Source: Crithidia expoeki
Lineage: Eukaryota; Euglenozoa; Kinetoplastea; Trypanosomatida; Trypanosomatidae
NCBI GenBank assembly: GCA_900240875.1
Contig: OESE01000222.1
Coordinates: 2,756,001-2,820,000 of the forward strand
Direction: 5' to 3'
DNA length: 64,000 nt
Of this stretch, positions 29,504 to 39,968 are shown piece by piece; within the stretch, counting starts at the first letter, position 1; every line of letters begins with the position of its first letter. Below the pieces are notes generated by a model that saw nothing but the letters and a program-made list of their open reading frames with translations, ran no database searches and was not told the origin of the DNA. The position numbers and the translations under genes were made by a program.

Positions 29504-30893
29504 GCACGGACGCAGACTCAAAAAGCACATTTAATACTTAATCAACACATTCTCTCCGAAGGGTGGAGATAACTTTACGTGAATCAACGCGCAAACTCAC
29601 GCGGAGGCGCACAGCGGGGGAACCTGCGAAGCACACGTCAACGTGATGGAGGGGTGGGGTGGGTGAAAAAAAGAGAAGTGGAGGGACGGCAGCACGCCGC
29701 ACACCACCGCATCGCACTTGTACACACACACACACACCACAAAGCACCGCACCACCGCAGCTTCGCATCGCCATGCGGGTCCGCTCAACTCATGTGGAGA
29801 CACGTGCGAGCTCAAGCGCACACGCAACCACTAGATCACTTCATGCTCTTATATACGGGTCATACAAGCACGTACGCCGCGCACCAGCCCACCGCGGTCG
29901 TCGCCACTCCGTGAATCATTCTTTGCGGTGTGGAGCCAGTGCGCACATGTAATGATAGGAAGACTCGACCTCAGCAACACAAAAAGAGAACAGAAAAGAG
30001 AGTCACTGAGGCTTCCATAGTTGCAAAAAAAAAAAAATGGAGGTGTGCCTGTTTAGAAGCCGCACCGATAAACGGGAAATATATGCCAACAGAAGACTAT
30101 TAGTCCTCACATACCCTCACATCAGTTAGGCATCTCATATGCACCAAGTTAAACATTTAAAGCAAGAAATAAAAGGGGGTTTTACACAAAAGCAAACCTG
30201 CGAAACCTACACACCCTCTTCCAACGGTTTATTTGCGCCAGTAAACACGTGTATATGTCATAGATGGCAGCTACCGCCGTTTCTCTAATGACTACCTCGC
30301 AAGCGCACAAACCGCCAGCTGGCGCACTTCGCAGAGCGTTGAGTCACAACACTGCACACGCACCATGCAGGTTGCAGCCGCCCACTAGCCTCGACGTCAC
30401 AATGCTTCGATGCACCACATGGAGTGTGAGAAGGAGGCACCAAAACAAATAAAAAAAAAAGCCTTGAATTGTATTACTCAAACCTTTTCAGATTATCGAA
30501 AAAAAGGGGAAAGGACCAAGTAACGGTAAAAAACAGCAAGATCATCATCGTTCTTACTGTGCTTCACGCGAAGCTAACGTGTGGTTCAGTTCACAAAGGT
30601 CGCCGGTGTATACGTCGAGGGAAAAAAAGCCAGAACACGTTGCCGTGCGCGCGGCGACTTCGGAACCACTGTGGCAGCCACACATCACAGTTCAAAGCAA
30701 TGAGGACAGAAGTGCATTTCGTCCATCATCAGATTAGAGAAAAGAAGAAAAGAGAAGGTGTTAGGAAAGGTTTAAATTGGGCGGAAAGCTATTATAAGAA
30801 AAAAAAAGACAGGTTCGTTTTTAAATGGCGTCGGAGAAAAGACTCGGCGCAGCACAGGAGGAGGCACAACGCACAGTACACACAAGCAGCCGT

Positions 30894-32144
30894 CTACAGC
30901 CACTTCCCGATCATCGCCATCACGCCCGCACCGATCCACAGACCGGCGTACAGCCCGATGCGCTTCAGTGCTCGGTGACAATTCCCAGCGCCGCAGTGCG
31001 TGCGGATGTCGAACGGGAAGTCCACAAACAACAGGTTGAAGGTTATATATAGGATGATGCCGCCGCAGATAGAGTCCAGCACGGCGCTCACAACCGCATA
31101 CGATGCGCCGGAGAACGCGTCGCGCGATGCAACCACAGCGCCAGTGCCGGCAGCAATACCGACCGGCGCAGAGAGCGAGAACATGAGCATCAGCACAATC
31201 TCCAGCGACAGCTTGAAAGGTGCGTCGGCGAGACGAGCTCCCATAGCAAGGCCTTCAAATACCTGATGGAACACGAGAGCGATTATCAACGCGCGCAAGT
31301 GACTACCGTTCGACACAGCAAGCGCCAAGCCCACAAACACGCTGTGCAGCGTCACGCCAAACTCCATGCAAACAGCAGCCACAATACGCTGCACTGCAGG
31401 CATGTCCGTTGGAACCGCAACGCCGTGCTGGTGTCCGTGGCACTCCGCGCCATCGATATCGCGGCCTTCCTTGCGCTCCGCCGCACCGCACGGACTCAGC
31501 ATAACGGCGTCCATCTCGTTTCCCTCGCCGCTTTCCTGACAGTCACCCTGCTGCGCCTCGCGTTTAGGGCAGTGCTTGCACAGTGAGTCGCTACACGGCT
31601 CCATCGCACCGGTGTTCGCAGCAGCCTCCTCCGCCTCACGCTCTGCAGCGCGGTCGGTCCACCGCTCCGCGACCCACGCAACTGTGCCGTCCACCGCGTG
31701 CATGAGCACGACAGCAATCATGGCGAATAGAAACGCCCAGCCCTCGTACATTTCGCGAAAGCTCTCCGCTATGCAATCCTGGTTAAAGTCCGATGCCGCC
31801 TCGCCGATCATGTGGATCAATGCAACAGCGAGCATCACGCCCGTCGCAGTCGACTTGCCAACCGCATATACGTACTCGGGCAGGCGTAACACCGGCACGT
31901 GCTTACCCAACAGCGGGATCAGCGTCCCGATCAGCGACGCTGCGAGGATGATGAAAATTGCAGCGACGTGCAGTCCCACCTCATACGTCCCCTCCAGCGT
32001 CGAGCACGCGGTGTCACCACCCGCATCCTCCACACCGGTCGGTGCATCGGTGGATGCATCGACGTCCACCGTCTGCGCAGCGACCGCAGCGCTGACGAAG
32101 CCGTCAAGAAGCTGGCGACACGTCTCGAGAGTTGGTAAGTTCAT
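30894..32144 (-). CDS. ZIP-family zinc/iron transporter
   Basis: 416-residue membrane protein of the ZIP (ZRT/IRT-like) family, which moves Zn(II) or Fe(II) into the cytosol; the Leishmania LIT iron transporters belong here. A luminal or extracellular N-terminus of about 55 residues precedes eight hydrophobic segments: roughly 58-79, 94-114, 134-154, 254-277, 283-303, 313-338, 347-374 and 396-414. The transport signature is present: H-S-V-F-V-G-L-A-L-A (267-276) in helix 4 and H-Q-V-F-E-G-L-A-M-G (293-302) in helix 5. The loop between helices 3 and 4 (155-250) carries C-K-H-C and H-G-H-Q-H, likely metal-sensing ligands. Start ATG at 32142-32144 follows a good splice acceptor; upstream frame is leader. 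Metal preference cannot be read from sequence. The very long downstream spacer may carry control of this mRNA. Confidence 0.95.
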   Translation of the reverse strand: MNLPTLETCRQLLDGFVSAAVAAQTVDVDASTDAPTGVEDAGGDTACSTLEGTYEVGLHVAAIFIILAASLIGTLIPLLGKHVPVLRLPEYVYAVGKSTATGVMLAVALIHMIGEAASDFNQDCIAESFREMYEGWAFLFAMIAVVLMHAVDGTVAWVAERWTDRAAEREAEEAAANTGAMEPCSDSLCKHCPKREAQQGDCQESGEGNEMDAVMLSPCGAAERKEGRDIDGAECHGHQHGVAVPTDMPAVQRIVAAVCMEFGVTLHSVFVGLALAVSNGSHLRALIIALVFHQVFEGLAMGARLADAPFKLSLEIVLMLMFSLSAPVGIAAGTGAVVASRDAFSGASYAVVSAVLDSICGGIILYITFNLLFVDFPFDIRTHCGAGNCHRALKRIGLYAGLWIGAGVMAMIGKWL

Positions 32145-32214
32145 AATTGACAGTTCACTGAACCAAATAGCACGGATGGAAGTGGGCAAATGCCTGGAAA
32201 GCGTTAGCGTAGTT

Positions 32215-32249
32215 CTGGTGCGAAAGAAAAACGTTAAGAAGAAAAACGG
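32215..32249 (-). promoter_or_regulatory. Predicted trans-splice acceptor of ZIP gene
   Basis: Coding strand: two T-rich blocks, the second TTTTTCTTTCGCACC, end in AG at 32216-32215. The leader of about 70 bases has no ATG. Confidence 0.6.
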
Positions 32250-32752
32250 TTTTAGCTGTATGTGTAACAGCGTAAGCAAAAACAAACGACACGAAAACGA
32301 AACGTCTTATGATTAGTCTGATGCGTAGATGGAAAGTTCACACAACACAGTTAAAGAACAAAGAACGCGAACGACAAGAGACATAGCGTGGGGCAGGATG
32401 AGAGCGGGTTCAAGAGTATTACTAGCTTTACGAATTCGGATGTATCACGAGGGTGTGCGTAATTCGTCATTTTTTTCTCCATTGGAAAACGTACGCCAGC
32501 ATTGAGAACCCCATTCAGTATGTCATTGCTTTTTTCTCAGTCTCTAGTAAAAACAGCTCTGCACTTCTGAACTCTGGAAATTAAGTCGCACGAGTCGGTC
32601 GCTGCAAGTAATCAAAATAGCGCTCTGCAAATCGAGCCACGGCTGGCGCGTTCAAACATTTTTACCCCTACATGCGCTGCAATTATCGTCGTTGCTGCCG
32701 AGTAGCGTGGTAGCACTATTTCCGTTTTTCCGTTGTTGTTTGTTTGCGTGTA

Positions 32753-32756
<4 letters not shown>

Positions 32757-32795
<39 letters not shown>
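32757..32795. repeat. (TG)n microsatellite
   Basis: Nineteen uninterrupted TG units on the plus strand, the longest dinucleotide run in the window, in the 3' flank of the CorA-like gene. Confidence 0.95.
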
Positions 32796-32797
<2 letters not shown>

Positions 32798-33112
32798 AAA
32801 GCCACCACAAACTCAAACGGCATATTTCGCAATCTCAAACACAACAGCCGCCCACTGCGAACTCGATCAGCAAAAACTCTTATCAGGATAAAAATAGTCA
32901 CAACGAACTCCGCATAAGTTGCTTTTCCCCTCTATTCGCGCTGCTAAGGTTCAAATCTTAATAAAGAGAGCCAGTAGACATAACCTCAATTCACGGTGAA
33001 GAAAAAAAAAAAAAGAGATCAGCAACACAAAGCGCAGCACTACTATCCCAAGCGTGATTTTTCGTTTTTTCGCTAGTTTTTCCTTCTCTGCGAAAGTGAA
33101 GTACCTTTTACT

Positions 33113-35323
33113 CTACTCGAGCGGCGCCAGTGCCTTTGGAGCGCGATACATGTAGAACTTGTATAAGGGATACGAAACGCCGATGATCATGAGCATCAGC
33201 GTGATGGTGAGAAGGCAGTAGAAAGGTGTCATGCTCTGTGAGTCTGACCACGGCACCTTAACGTTAGTCGCGAAGATACCAGGGAGGACGGCGATCGGCA
33301 TGACCACAACGGCAATCTGAGTCTGCACGTGGTTCAGATAATCCATAAAGTTACAGTGGGTGAGCAGGCGAGCCGAGACGCCGCTGATGAGTGTCATGCT
33401 AGCCATGTTCACAATGTCGCGCCCTTTCCGTAGTTTAATGACGGTGCTGCGGATGGAGGAGAGAGATCGCTGGTAACGCTCGACAGCTTGTGTCGACTGC
33501 GCCAGTGGTGTCTGCCGCATTGCTGGAAGCAGCAACTGCTTCAGGACCCGCTCCTTTTGGAGGGCATCAATGTGAAAGGTGGCGATCAGGTTGCGGATGC
33601 CCTTCGTGCGCACCAGCATGTCATCTTGGTCCACACGCGACGGCAGAATTTGCAGCACAAGCTCGTCAAGCTGATCCGCCTCCATAAGCAGCGCACGCGT
33701 CGACTGTTGCAAATAGGCTATGATGGCGGATATGAGGGAGCTGCAGACAACGGAGATGGCCGTGGCAGCGCTCCAATTTGGCGAGCTGATGAGCGTCGTT
33801 GGAAATTCAACAGAGTGCAACGCGGATGCCCCGGCGTAGATGAACGGGGGCGGCGACGGGTACGCCAGTGGTGGCAGCGATGGGTGAGCGCCGCCGTACC
33901 CTTCTTGAGTCATTGGGGTTGCTGACTGCATTGTCGAAAACATCGCGTTGTCGGTTGCCTCAGTCGCAGCATAAGTAGTGCAGTTTTCGCACTCGCGGCC
34001 CGCCGCCGGAGACGCAACAGTGGCGGGGATGGTGGTGATGGTGCTCGCAAACACAACAGCTGCGTTGTCCGCTCCGTCGACCGCTCTGTCCGGCCGCGGC
34101 GGCGATGTTGCCTCGTGTTGATTTCCGTCGCTCTCCGATAAAGAAACGATGCTTGATAATGCCGCTATGGTCGGCACCCGTGCCGGCACTGCCTCACGTG
34201 CGGTGTGCGCCGTTGGCGACACAATGTGATTCGCTACGATCAGCCGCACATCGCCCTCGCCACCAAAACGGCTGGGGCTGAACGTGAAAAGCGTCGACTC
34301 GAAGGCGAGGACCACGACGGGCGTGCACGGCGTTTGCGTTCCGTGCGTAATCATCCCCGCCTTCGGGGTGGTGCCGCGGCGGGTACTCTCGCCTCGGGGT
34401 AACGGCACCGCCTGCAGGCACAGCACCGCGTAGCCGTGGGCGGGGAAGTACTCGAGGAAGTTGTTTTGTGCGGTGATCTGGCGTGCGTTGGTGCACCCTT
34501 CATCCTCGCAGCCGCTCTCTTCATTGGAGTTGCCGCCGCCGTTGTTGTCCCTGCCTTCACCCACACGCAAGTTGGTTGCGGCTGTGTTGCTGCCCTCGCC
34601 TTTCAGCGGTTCATGAGCCTGTACATCGCCGGTGCAGTGTTGGCACAATATGGTGAGTATGCGGCGCCGCGTAAGGACGTGGATTGGCAGCAAGTCTAGA
34701 ATTTCCGTCAGTTCGTCTTGTGAGGCAGCTTTCACGCTCACCCACGCTGGGTGGCCGCCTGGGTGCGTCGGCGACGATAGACGGAGGGAAATGGAAGGGA
34801 AGGACTGCCGATCCGACACAGAGTGCATCGTGTCTAACTGAGTGTTGGATGCAGCTCCAGCAAGTGGAGCAGACCCTTCTCGACCCACCGCTACTGTGGA
34901 TACAGAGGCGGCTGGTGGTGGCGTGCCCAGCGTTTCGGCAAAGTGATTAGCTGCCATCGTGGACGACGACGCCATGGGGAAGGAGGAGTCCTTTTCTAGC
35001 AACAGTTGCTTGAGCGTCGCCACATCAGGCACAAACTTCGGTGCGGCACGGATGAAAACATCATCGAGGTACCAGACCCGAATGCGAAGGGTATCAGTGT
35101 GTTCGCTGTTGTTGCCGCCCTCAGGCGGGATTGCACTCGCAGGCACTTCCTCCCGTCGGATATTGCCAGAGGACACAGGGAAAGAAGAAAAGCTCGTTGC
35201 TGCAACTGGTGGTGCTGTTGCTGCTATCGACGCAGCTGGCACCGCAGGAGAGGCGGCGTCTACATGCCCCATCTCCACGTTGTCAAGTTGCTTTTTGTTA
35301 TCATCTGCATGCGATCCCGACAT
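33113..35323 (-). CDS. CorA-superfamily-like transporter without GMN motif
   Basis: 736-residue protein with the C-terminal layout of CorA/Alr1/Mnr2 magnesium transporters. Residues from about 540 form long helices with R-N-L-I-A-T-F and R-Y-Q-R-S-L-S-S-I-R, followed near 610-650 by S-G-V-S-A-R-L-L and a coiled stalk, then two C-terminal membrane helices, about 659-681 and 699-725. Between them CorA proteins carry G-M-N at the pore mouth; here the same place reads G-I-F-A-T-N-V-K-V-P, so the tripeptide is A-T-N (685-687), although the following V-K-V-P matches fungal Alr-type proteins (G-M-N-V-x-V-P). The first 500 residues are long, Ser/Ala/Pro-rich and weakly conserved. Start ATG at 35321-35323 with a fair splice acceptor (AG 35343-35342). 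Mg2+ transport is possible but the missing GMN makes the ion uncertain. Confidence 0.75.
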   Translation of the reverse strand: MSGSHADDNKKQLDNVEMGHVDAASPAVPAASIAATAPPVAATSFSSFPVSSGNIRREEVPASAIPPEGGNNSEHTDTLRIRVWYLDDVFIRAAPKFVPDVATLKQLLLEKDSSFPMASSSTMAANHFAETLGTPPPAASVSTVAVGREGSAPLAGAASNTQLDTMHSVSDRQSFPSISLRLSSPTHPGGHPAWVSVKAASQDELTEILDLLPIHVLTRRRILTILCQHCTGDVQAHEPLKGEGSNTAATNLRVGEGRDNNGGGNSNEESGCEDEGCTNARQITAQNNFLEYFPAHGYAVLCLQAVPLPRGESTRRGTTPKAGMITHGTQTPCTPVVVLAFESTLFTFSPSRFGGEGDVRLIVANHIVSPTAHTAREAVPARVPTIAALSSIVSLSESDGNQHEATSPPRPDRAVDGADNAAVVFASTITTIPATVASPAAGRECENCTTYAATEATDNAMFSTMQSATPMTQEGYGGAHPSLPPLAYPSPPPFIYAGASALHSVEFPTTLISSPNWSAATAISVVCSSLISAIIAYLQQSTRALLMEADQLDELVLQILPSRVDQDDMLVRTKGIRNLIATFHIDALQKERVLKQLLLPAMRQTPLAQSTQAVERYQRSLSSIRSTVIKLRKGRDIVNMASMTLISGVSARLLTHCNFMDYLNHVQTQIAVVVMPIAVLPGIFATNVKVPWSDSQSMTPFYCLLTITLMLMIIGVSYPLYKFYMYRAPKALAPLE

Positions 35324-36706
35324 TACGCGTAAGAAAGAGCACTTAGTGGGAAAGACAGCCGCCTGTATTGGAGCACGAATGATGAGGCAAACAAAAAGTA
35401 AGAGGCATCCAGCGCGAGAAAAGGAAAAAAAGAACTACTTGTACGGTGAAGGCGCTACTGCTGGATGTTGCTCATCTCCACCACGTGCCGAAATAAAATC
35501 AAAACAGTAAACCTTGATAAGTTCCGCTTTTGTTTGTTTTCCGTAACCTAAAGGTTAGACAACGTCCGTAAATCACTAAAGATATGTCTTTCCGACTTCG
35601 TTCTCCGTTAAAGGTTGCAGGAAATCTGACCTCTTTCCATACCAACGTGAGCAGCTACGTTTCCTCACGTTTGTTCACACTGAAACGGTAAAGAGAAAGG
35701 CTTGCACGACAGCAGAGCAGCAGGCAGTACTTTAACGCAAATGAGACTGGCGAGTGATGCGCGTTGATCTCCGGAAAAGAATGCTCTGAAAACAGACAAA
35801 GAAAAGCTCTGAAATCGAGAGAAGACAGAAGTGAAAAAATGGCAAACAGGTTAATCAGCCGGCACACAACTCAGATAGCAAAATAATAATAAGCGTAAGA
35901 CTATTAGGCTGCACGCTTTTGGTTGTTGTTGTTCTGCGATCGGAAAAGAGAAAAGGGTCGCACAAGTCAGACCCCCGTCTCACACCTAAAGATGCGCTTT
36001 ACTCGGTGTGTGTGCGTCCGCAGTAAAAAGCAACTAGTCAGTATTCCTAGTGATGGATTGAGTAAGTCAGTGTAGCATACCACTTTCCCTCGTAGTTCCT
36101 CAGCGTAAAATAACGCATGGAGCTTGCGATTTCAATGAGCGAATAAGCAAAACAGGTATGGCAAGCGCACCGCGTGCATGTGTGGTTGAATCTTTGTGTT
36201 GATGGTTAACTTAACTGTATTTTGCATCGAGTTGATAATGGTCTCAAGAATCTCACCAATTTGAGGAAGTGGGGTTTAGAAGAGGCAGCGAAGAGATGGA
36301 AAAAAAAAATAGAATCGAGAAAAACGAAAAACTCAGCAGTGTCGGGAATCCACGCGGTAGCACTTACAACTCGTGTATATTGCTGGCATGAGTGGATATC
36401 AGCGGCACAGCAGGAACGCTGCTTTTTTTTTTTCTTGCCGTCGCTGTTAATGGTCGCAGAATGAAGAACCACTGTTCTGTAAACAGGAAGAAAGAGGCGA
36501 TGCAGCATCAAAATAGAATTAGTTTTTGGGAAGCTGAAAGAAAAAAAAAAGAAAGATCAGCATAATGCACATCGGAAATCAAAAGAAAATAGAATCTTTT
36601 TTTTTTTTGATTTGTGTTTTTTTTTTTTGGGGGGGGGGAAGAAAACGCAGGATAGTCGAATAAACCCTTCTGAATCGCTACTTCAGCAACTTGGAGCCAC
36701 TAGTCT
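35324..36706. other. Spacer upstream of CorA-like gene
   Basis: 1.4 kb, AT-rich, no gene. Near 36597-36642 the plus strand has two T runs of 12-13 bases and a G10 run, a homopolymer cluster with reversed strand bias relative to other spacers. Confidence 0.6.
36597..36642. repeat. Homopolymer cluster T(n)-T(n)-G(n)
   Basis: Two T runs of about 12-13 bases split by GATTTGTG and ended by a run of about ten Gs on the plus strand. Prone to sequencing and assembly error. Confidence 0.85.
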
Positions 36707-38560
36707 TCACACAAAAAGGTCCAGCAGAATAAGGTGACTTGCATCCGCCAAGAGCTGGATATGACAATTGAGAATGTGGTGATACAGCGGCCGCTGCAGT
36801 AGCATGAAGGCCCAGTGGAGTAGACGATAGGTGTGCCACAGCACCGGGTAAACGCGGCGCTCCTCTGCACGGCACATTCTCAACCCCGATGGCGACAAAG
36901 CAAAAAAAAAAAAACGATTGAAAGCGTGCCATCGCCTGATGTCGCTTGCGCACTCAATTTTACTTTCTCCTGTACCACGCATGTGTCCGCGAAAATGCGC
37001 CCAAAAAAGTTTAAACCTGACTCTAGCGGCGTGCCCGAAGTCGACCTCGTCGTTGGAGATGTCAGCCCCGAGCAAAATGTTGTCAAGCGACTCGCTTCGT
37101 TTTGCGGAAAAGGTATGGGTCTCGTCACGTCCGACCTACTTAACCGGCCTGGTAAACGGTATCCCACCATTAGAGTTGGAAGCGAACGTTGAGGAGGAAG
37201 CATTTACAAAGCCAGCTTCGCACTCGCAGAGTCACTTTGTCGAGGATACCAAATCAAGGATGTTTGGCTCGCGGTAGCCAACATCCGTTATCTCACCCAC
37301 TGGAACACTAAAACCGAGCTCGCCGTGCGTCGGTGCCACCCATGCCGCGCGCCGCTTCGCACAGTCTCCACGCTGCATCTTAAGCGAGTTGCGGAAGCTC
37401 GTTGCAAAACGCATGAGCAACACGGAAAGCATCGTCATAGCTGCTTCTGCCGCTGCAGTTGTCGCCAGTATGTCGGCTGCGTCTTGTAACATTTGCGCAA
37501 TCCGAGCCGCTGATGTGTTGCCCTTCGCGCGATGCCACGGTGCGAGGTACTGTGACAGCCACTCATATCCATCGCGATCGCGAACGCCGGCTTTCGCACG
37601 GCGCCCTCCACCAGTATTCTTAGTGCGTCGGACGGATGGTCGCGGTGAAAGGACAGGCGCACGTTGTCGGGAAACAAATAAGCAACATCGGTTTCCTTTG
37701 CTGAGAGCGATATACTAACGAAGGATGTGCTAGGAGTGGCTGTCGTCGCCTTGATCTGCGCGGTGACGGTTTAACTTCCAGGCGAGCTGTAGCGGAAAAT
37801 CCCGCGCCGCCAACATCTTCTCTCCTCGTGCGTACTGCACCCAAAGAGGCGTCTCTTGGCGATTAAAAAGGCACCTTTGTTCTCCTCATCTTCACACTCA
37901 CTGCGTGTACAACAAGGCTGTCGATACGCCAACGCCATTTCGAATGTGCCCGCAAGCTTCCAGCCAGGGAAAATCTGAGGAAGAACCCGATGGTTTCAAA
38001 GCAAACGCTGGTGCCAGCGCACATTGAACATCTGTGCGTAAAAAGCTCATTCCAGCGTAGGCCTCTATCAGCACATCCGCGCCCACGCTCTAGAGAAACC
38101 GCCGATGGTATTGTTGATGTTCATGTGGCTGTTGGCTATGCTCATATAATAGGGACAGAGCAGCTACACGGCTGCTTTAACCACCGATGCCATCACCTTC
38201 GCCGACCGTCCCCTTGGCACCGCGGCCGTCTCCATTCTGGGCGAAGACAATCAGATCCGAGAAGCGAGGGGCGTGTGACAGAAAGTGGAGAGGCTGCTGA
38301 GGGGAAGCAAGCGCACTCTCCTGCACGGGTACTGTTTCATCATCAGCGTTGCTTCCCTTCACGTGTGGGGAGGCAGTGCTGGACTGCTCCTCGCTGCGTG
38401 ATCGCTTTTGTGGCGGAGAGCCAGTGTCTTTCTTTTTTTCAGCCGGTAAGGTGCCATTCGAAGCTACCGGGTCCTGCAACGGGTGAGCGTACTGATGAAA
38501 GTGCAGAAAGTTCTCGTGGTAGCAGCAGCCGTCAGAAGCACACACGGGAAGGCTGTCCAT
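36707..38560 (-). pseudogene. Decayed protein-coding gene of unknown family
   Basis: Coding-like, GC-richer sequence without a long frame. The ATG at 38558-38560 opens a convincing N-terminus of about 125 residues (M-D-S-L-P-V-C, later a K-R-S-R-S basic patch and F-S-D-L-I-V-F) that stops near 38177. Coding character then jumps between frames: a piece near 38150-38065 (C-P-Y-Y-M-S-I-A), one at 38086-37898 (A-D-V-L-I-E-A-Y-A-G-M), one at 37860-37750 (W-V-Q-Y-A-R-G-E-K-M), one at 37740-37562 (V-A-Y-L-F-P-D-N-V-R-L) and one at 37560-37232 with an alanine-rich helix. Below 37230 the signal weakens, ending with a hydrophobic stretch to 36707. At least five frame breaks. I do not recognise the family; a D-2-hydroxyacid dehydrogenase was considered for the 37492-37232 piece and dropped because no Rossmann motif follows. 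Confidence 0.55.
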
Positions 38561-39968
38561 CTCGGCAGCAGACGTAGGGAGAGGCCAAAGAACTAGCGTT
38601 TTCTTCAACGCATAAAGAGAAATATTTGCGAATGGCAGTTGGAAATAAATGAATAGCGCTCAGGAAAGAAAAACGTGCTGAAGCAAGATTCCGTTGTACA
38701 AAGCTCTCTCAAACGCTGACACTTCAAATTTGGTAGCCTCATCCGACTGAGTTTGTCGTTGGGCGAAGAGCCTATAAGAAATAAAGAGAAACTACTTTCC
38801 GCATATTTTTTTCGTTTTTAATCGATAAGAAATTGCAACAGCTTTATGAAGCAGTGTCTTGTGGGTTTTTAAATTCAACATTTACAAGTCACGGGAAAAA
38901 GGCACATATAAGTACAGAGAACACAGAAACAAGAGTATCAACTTGCTTTGCCGCCTGGAGGACTAAGAAATCAGGCGTACAATGCCTCAGTACCCGGCAA
39001 TAAAACAAGGTAGCAAATTCTTCAGGGCGTGTAGAGCCCTCCCCCTTTAGACGCATATATGTACTTTTTTTTTCTTGGACAACTGTTATTTAAATTGCCC
39101 AAATGCACTGCATTGTTCGCCCTATTTTCATTTTTTTTTGCCGTTTAATTTGAATTAAGACTCCCTCAACCGCCATCACCGCCACCACTGCCACCACCTC
39201 CTTTCACTCGAGCACATTTTTTTTTCCTTCCCGTGTCAAATAACTTGTCTACCCTCATGTGTCACTCGCAGAGCCGGAAAACCAACTGTGAAAGGAAAGA
39301 GAACACAAAAAAAAAACTAGAGCAACCGCAGGCAGGAACGAAGGAATACCCATATGTCGCGGCGGCAACAACCGGGGCACATGACAGCTGCAACTAATGA
39401 GATCATTAGCACGTTGCTTCTTCGCACCAACGTTGTTGATTTCCGCAATTTCAAGCATCCAAACTTCAGCAATCAAATCAAGCCAACGTTTATAGTGATA
39501 TTTCTCATCTAAGATTACAAGAATGAACAGATCTAGACACGGTCAGCAAGTCGCACAGCACGAGAGCGGCCTTGAAATGAGGATTTTCTGACGCACAAAC
39601 CTTGTGGAAAATAAACGGCCTGTGTGTCCCGTCGTTGGGGCATTCGCTCGCAGACAGGGGGGGGAAAAAATGACGAAAGAAAACAGGCATACGGTGGTAG
39701 TGAGTAGTTAAGGTCACCAGTGAGCAGTGGTCGACGGAGGCGAGAGTAAAATAAACTGTAGCGTTTTTTCGGAAACTTCAAAATGTTGAAAGAAAGAAAT
39801 GTGAAATGAGCGCAGGAAGCACTGAAGGAGCGAAAAACGCCAAGGAAACAGGCGTGCGTTCATCGTAGTTAACGTGGGTCGATGGAGCAGAGGAAGATCT
39901 AGTGAAGATAAAGTGCAACGCAGACGTCAGTTCTCACTTCGTCCCTCACTCTTTCCTTCAGCCTCCCT
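38561..39968. other. Spacer between S15-type hydrolase and decayed gene
   Basis: 1.4 kb. Near 39060-39235 the plus strand is strongly pyrimidine-rich (T runs and repeated CCACC/CCGCC units), the opposite of most spacers here. No gene seen. Confidence 0.6.

Larger units (their letters stand above)
27814..30893. other. Very long spacer behind the ZIP gene with a G/T-rich, hairpin-bearing segment
   Basis: 3.1 kb without a supported gene. Both ends look like normal AT-rich spacer with plus-strand purine runs, but about 28495-30450 is different: the plus strand is rich in A and C, the coding strand in G and T, with higher GC and several exact inverted repeats (28531-28546, 29441-29459, 29487-29503). 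It lies where the 3' UTR of the ZIP mRNA is expected. I found no tRNA boxes, no convincing snoRNA boxes and no conserved peptide. Confidence 0.6.
32145..33112. other. Spacer between CorA-like and ZIP genes
   Basis: About 970 bases, no gene. Includes the (TG)n run at 32757-32795 and an A13 run near 33002. Confidence 0.65.

Noticed and set aside
30487-30552. C/D snoRNA-like boxes on the minus strand
   Set aside because: No closing stem, and the interval is a plain pyrimidine tract.
37232-37492. Possible D-2-hydroxyacid dehydrogenase piece
   Set aside because: The alanine-rich helix is suggestive, but no G-x-G-x-x-G motif or catalytic residues follow in any frame.
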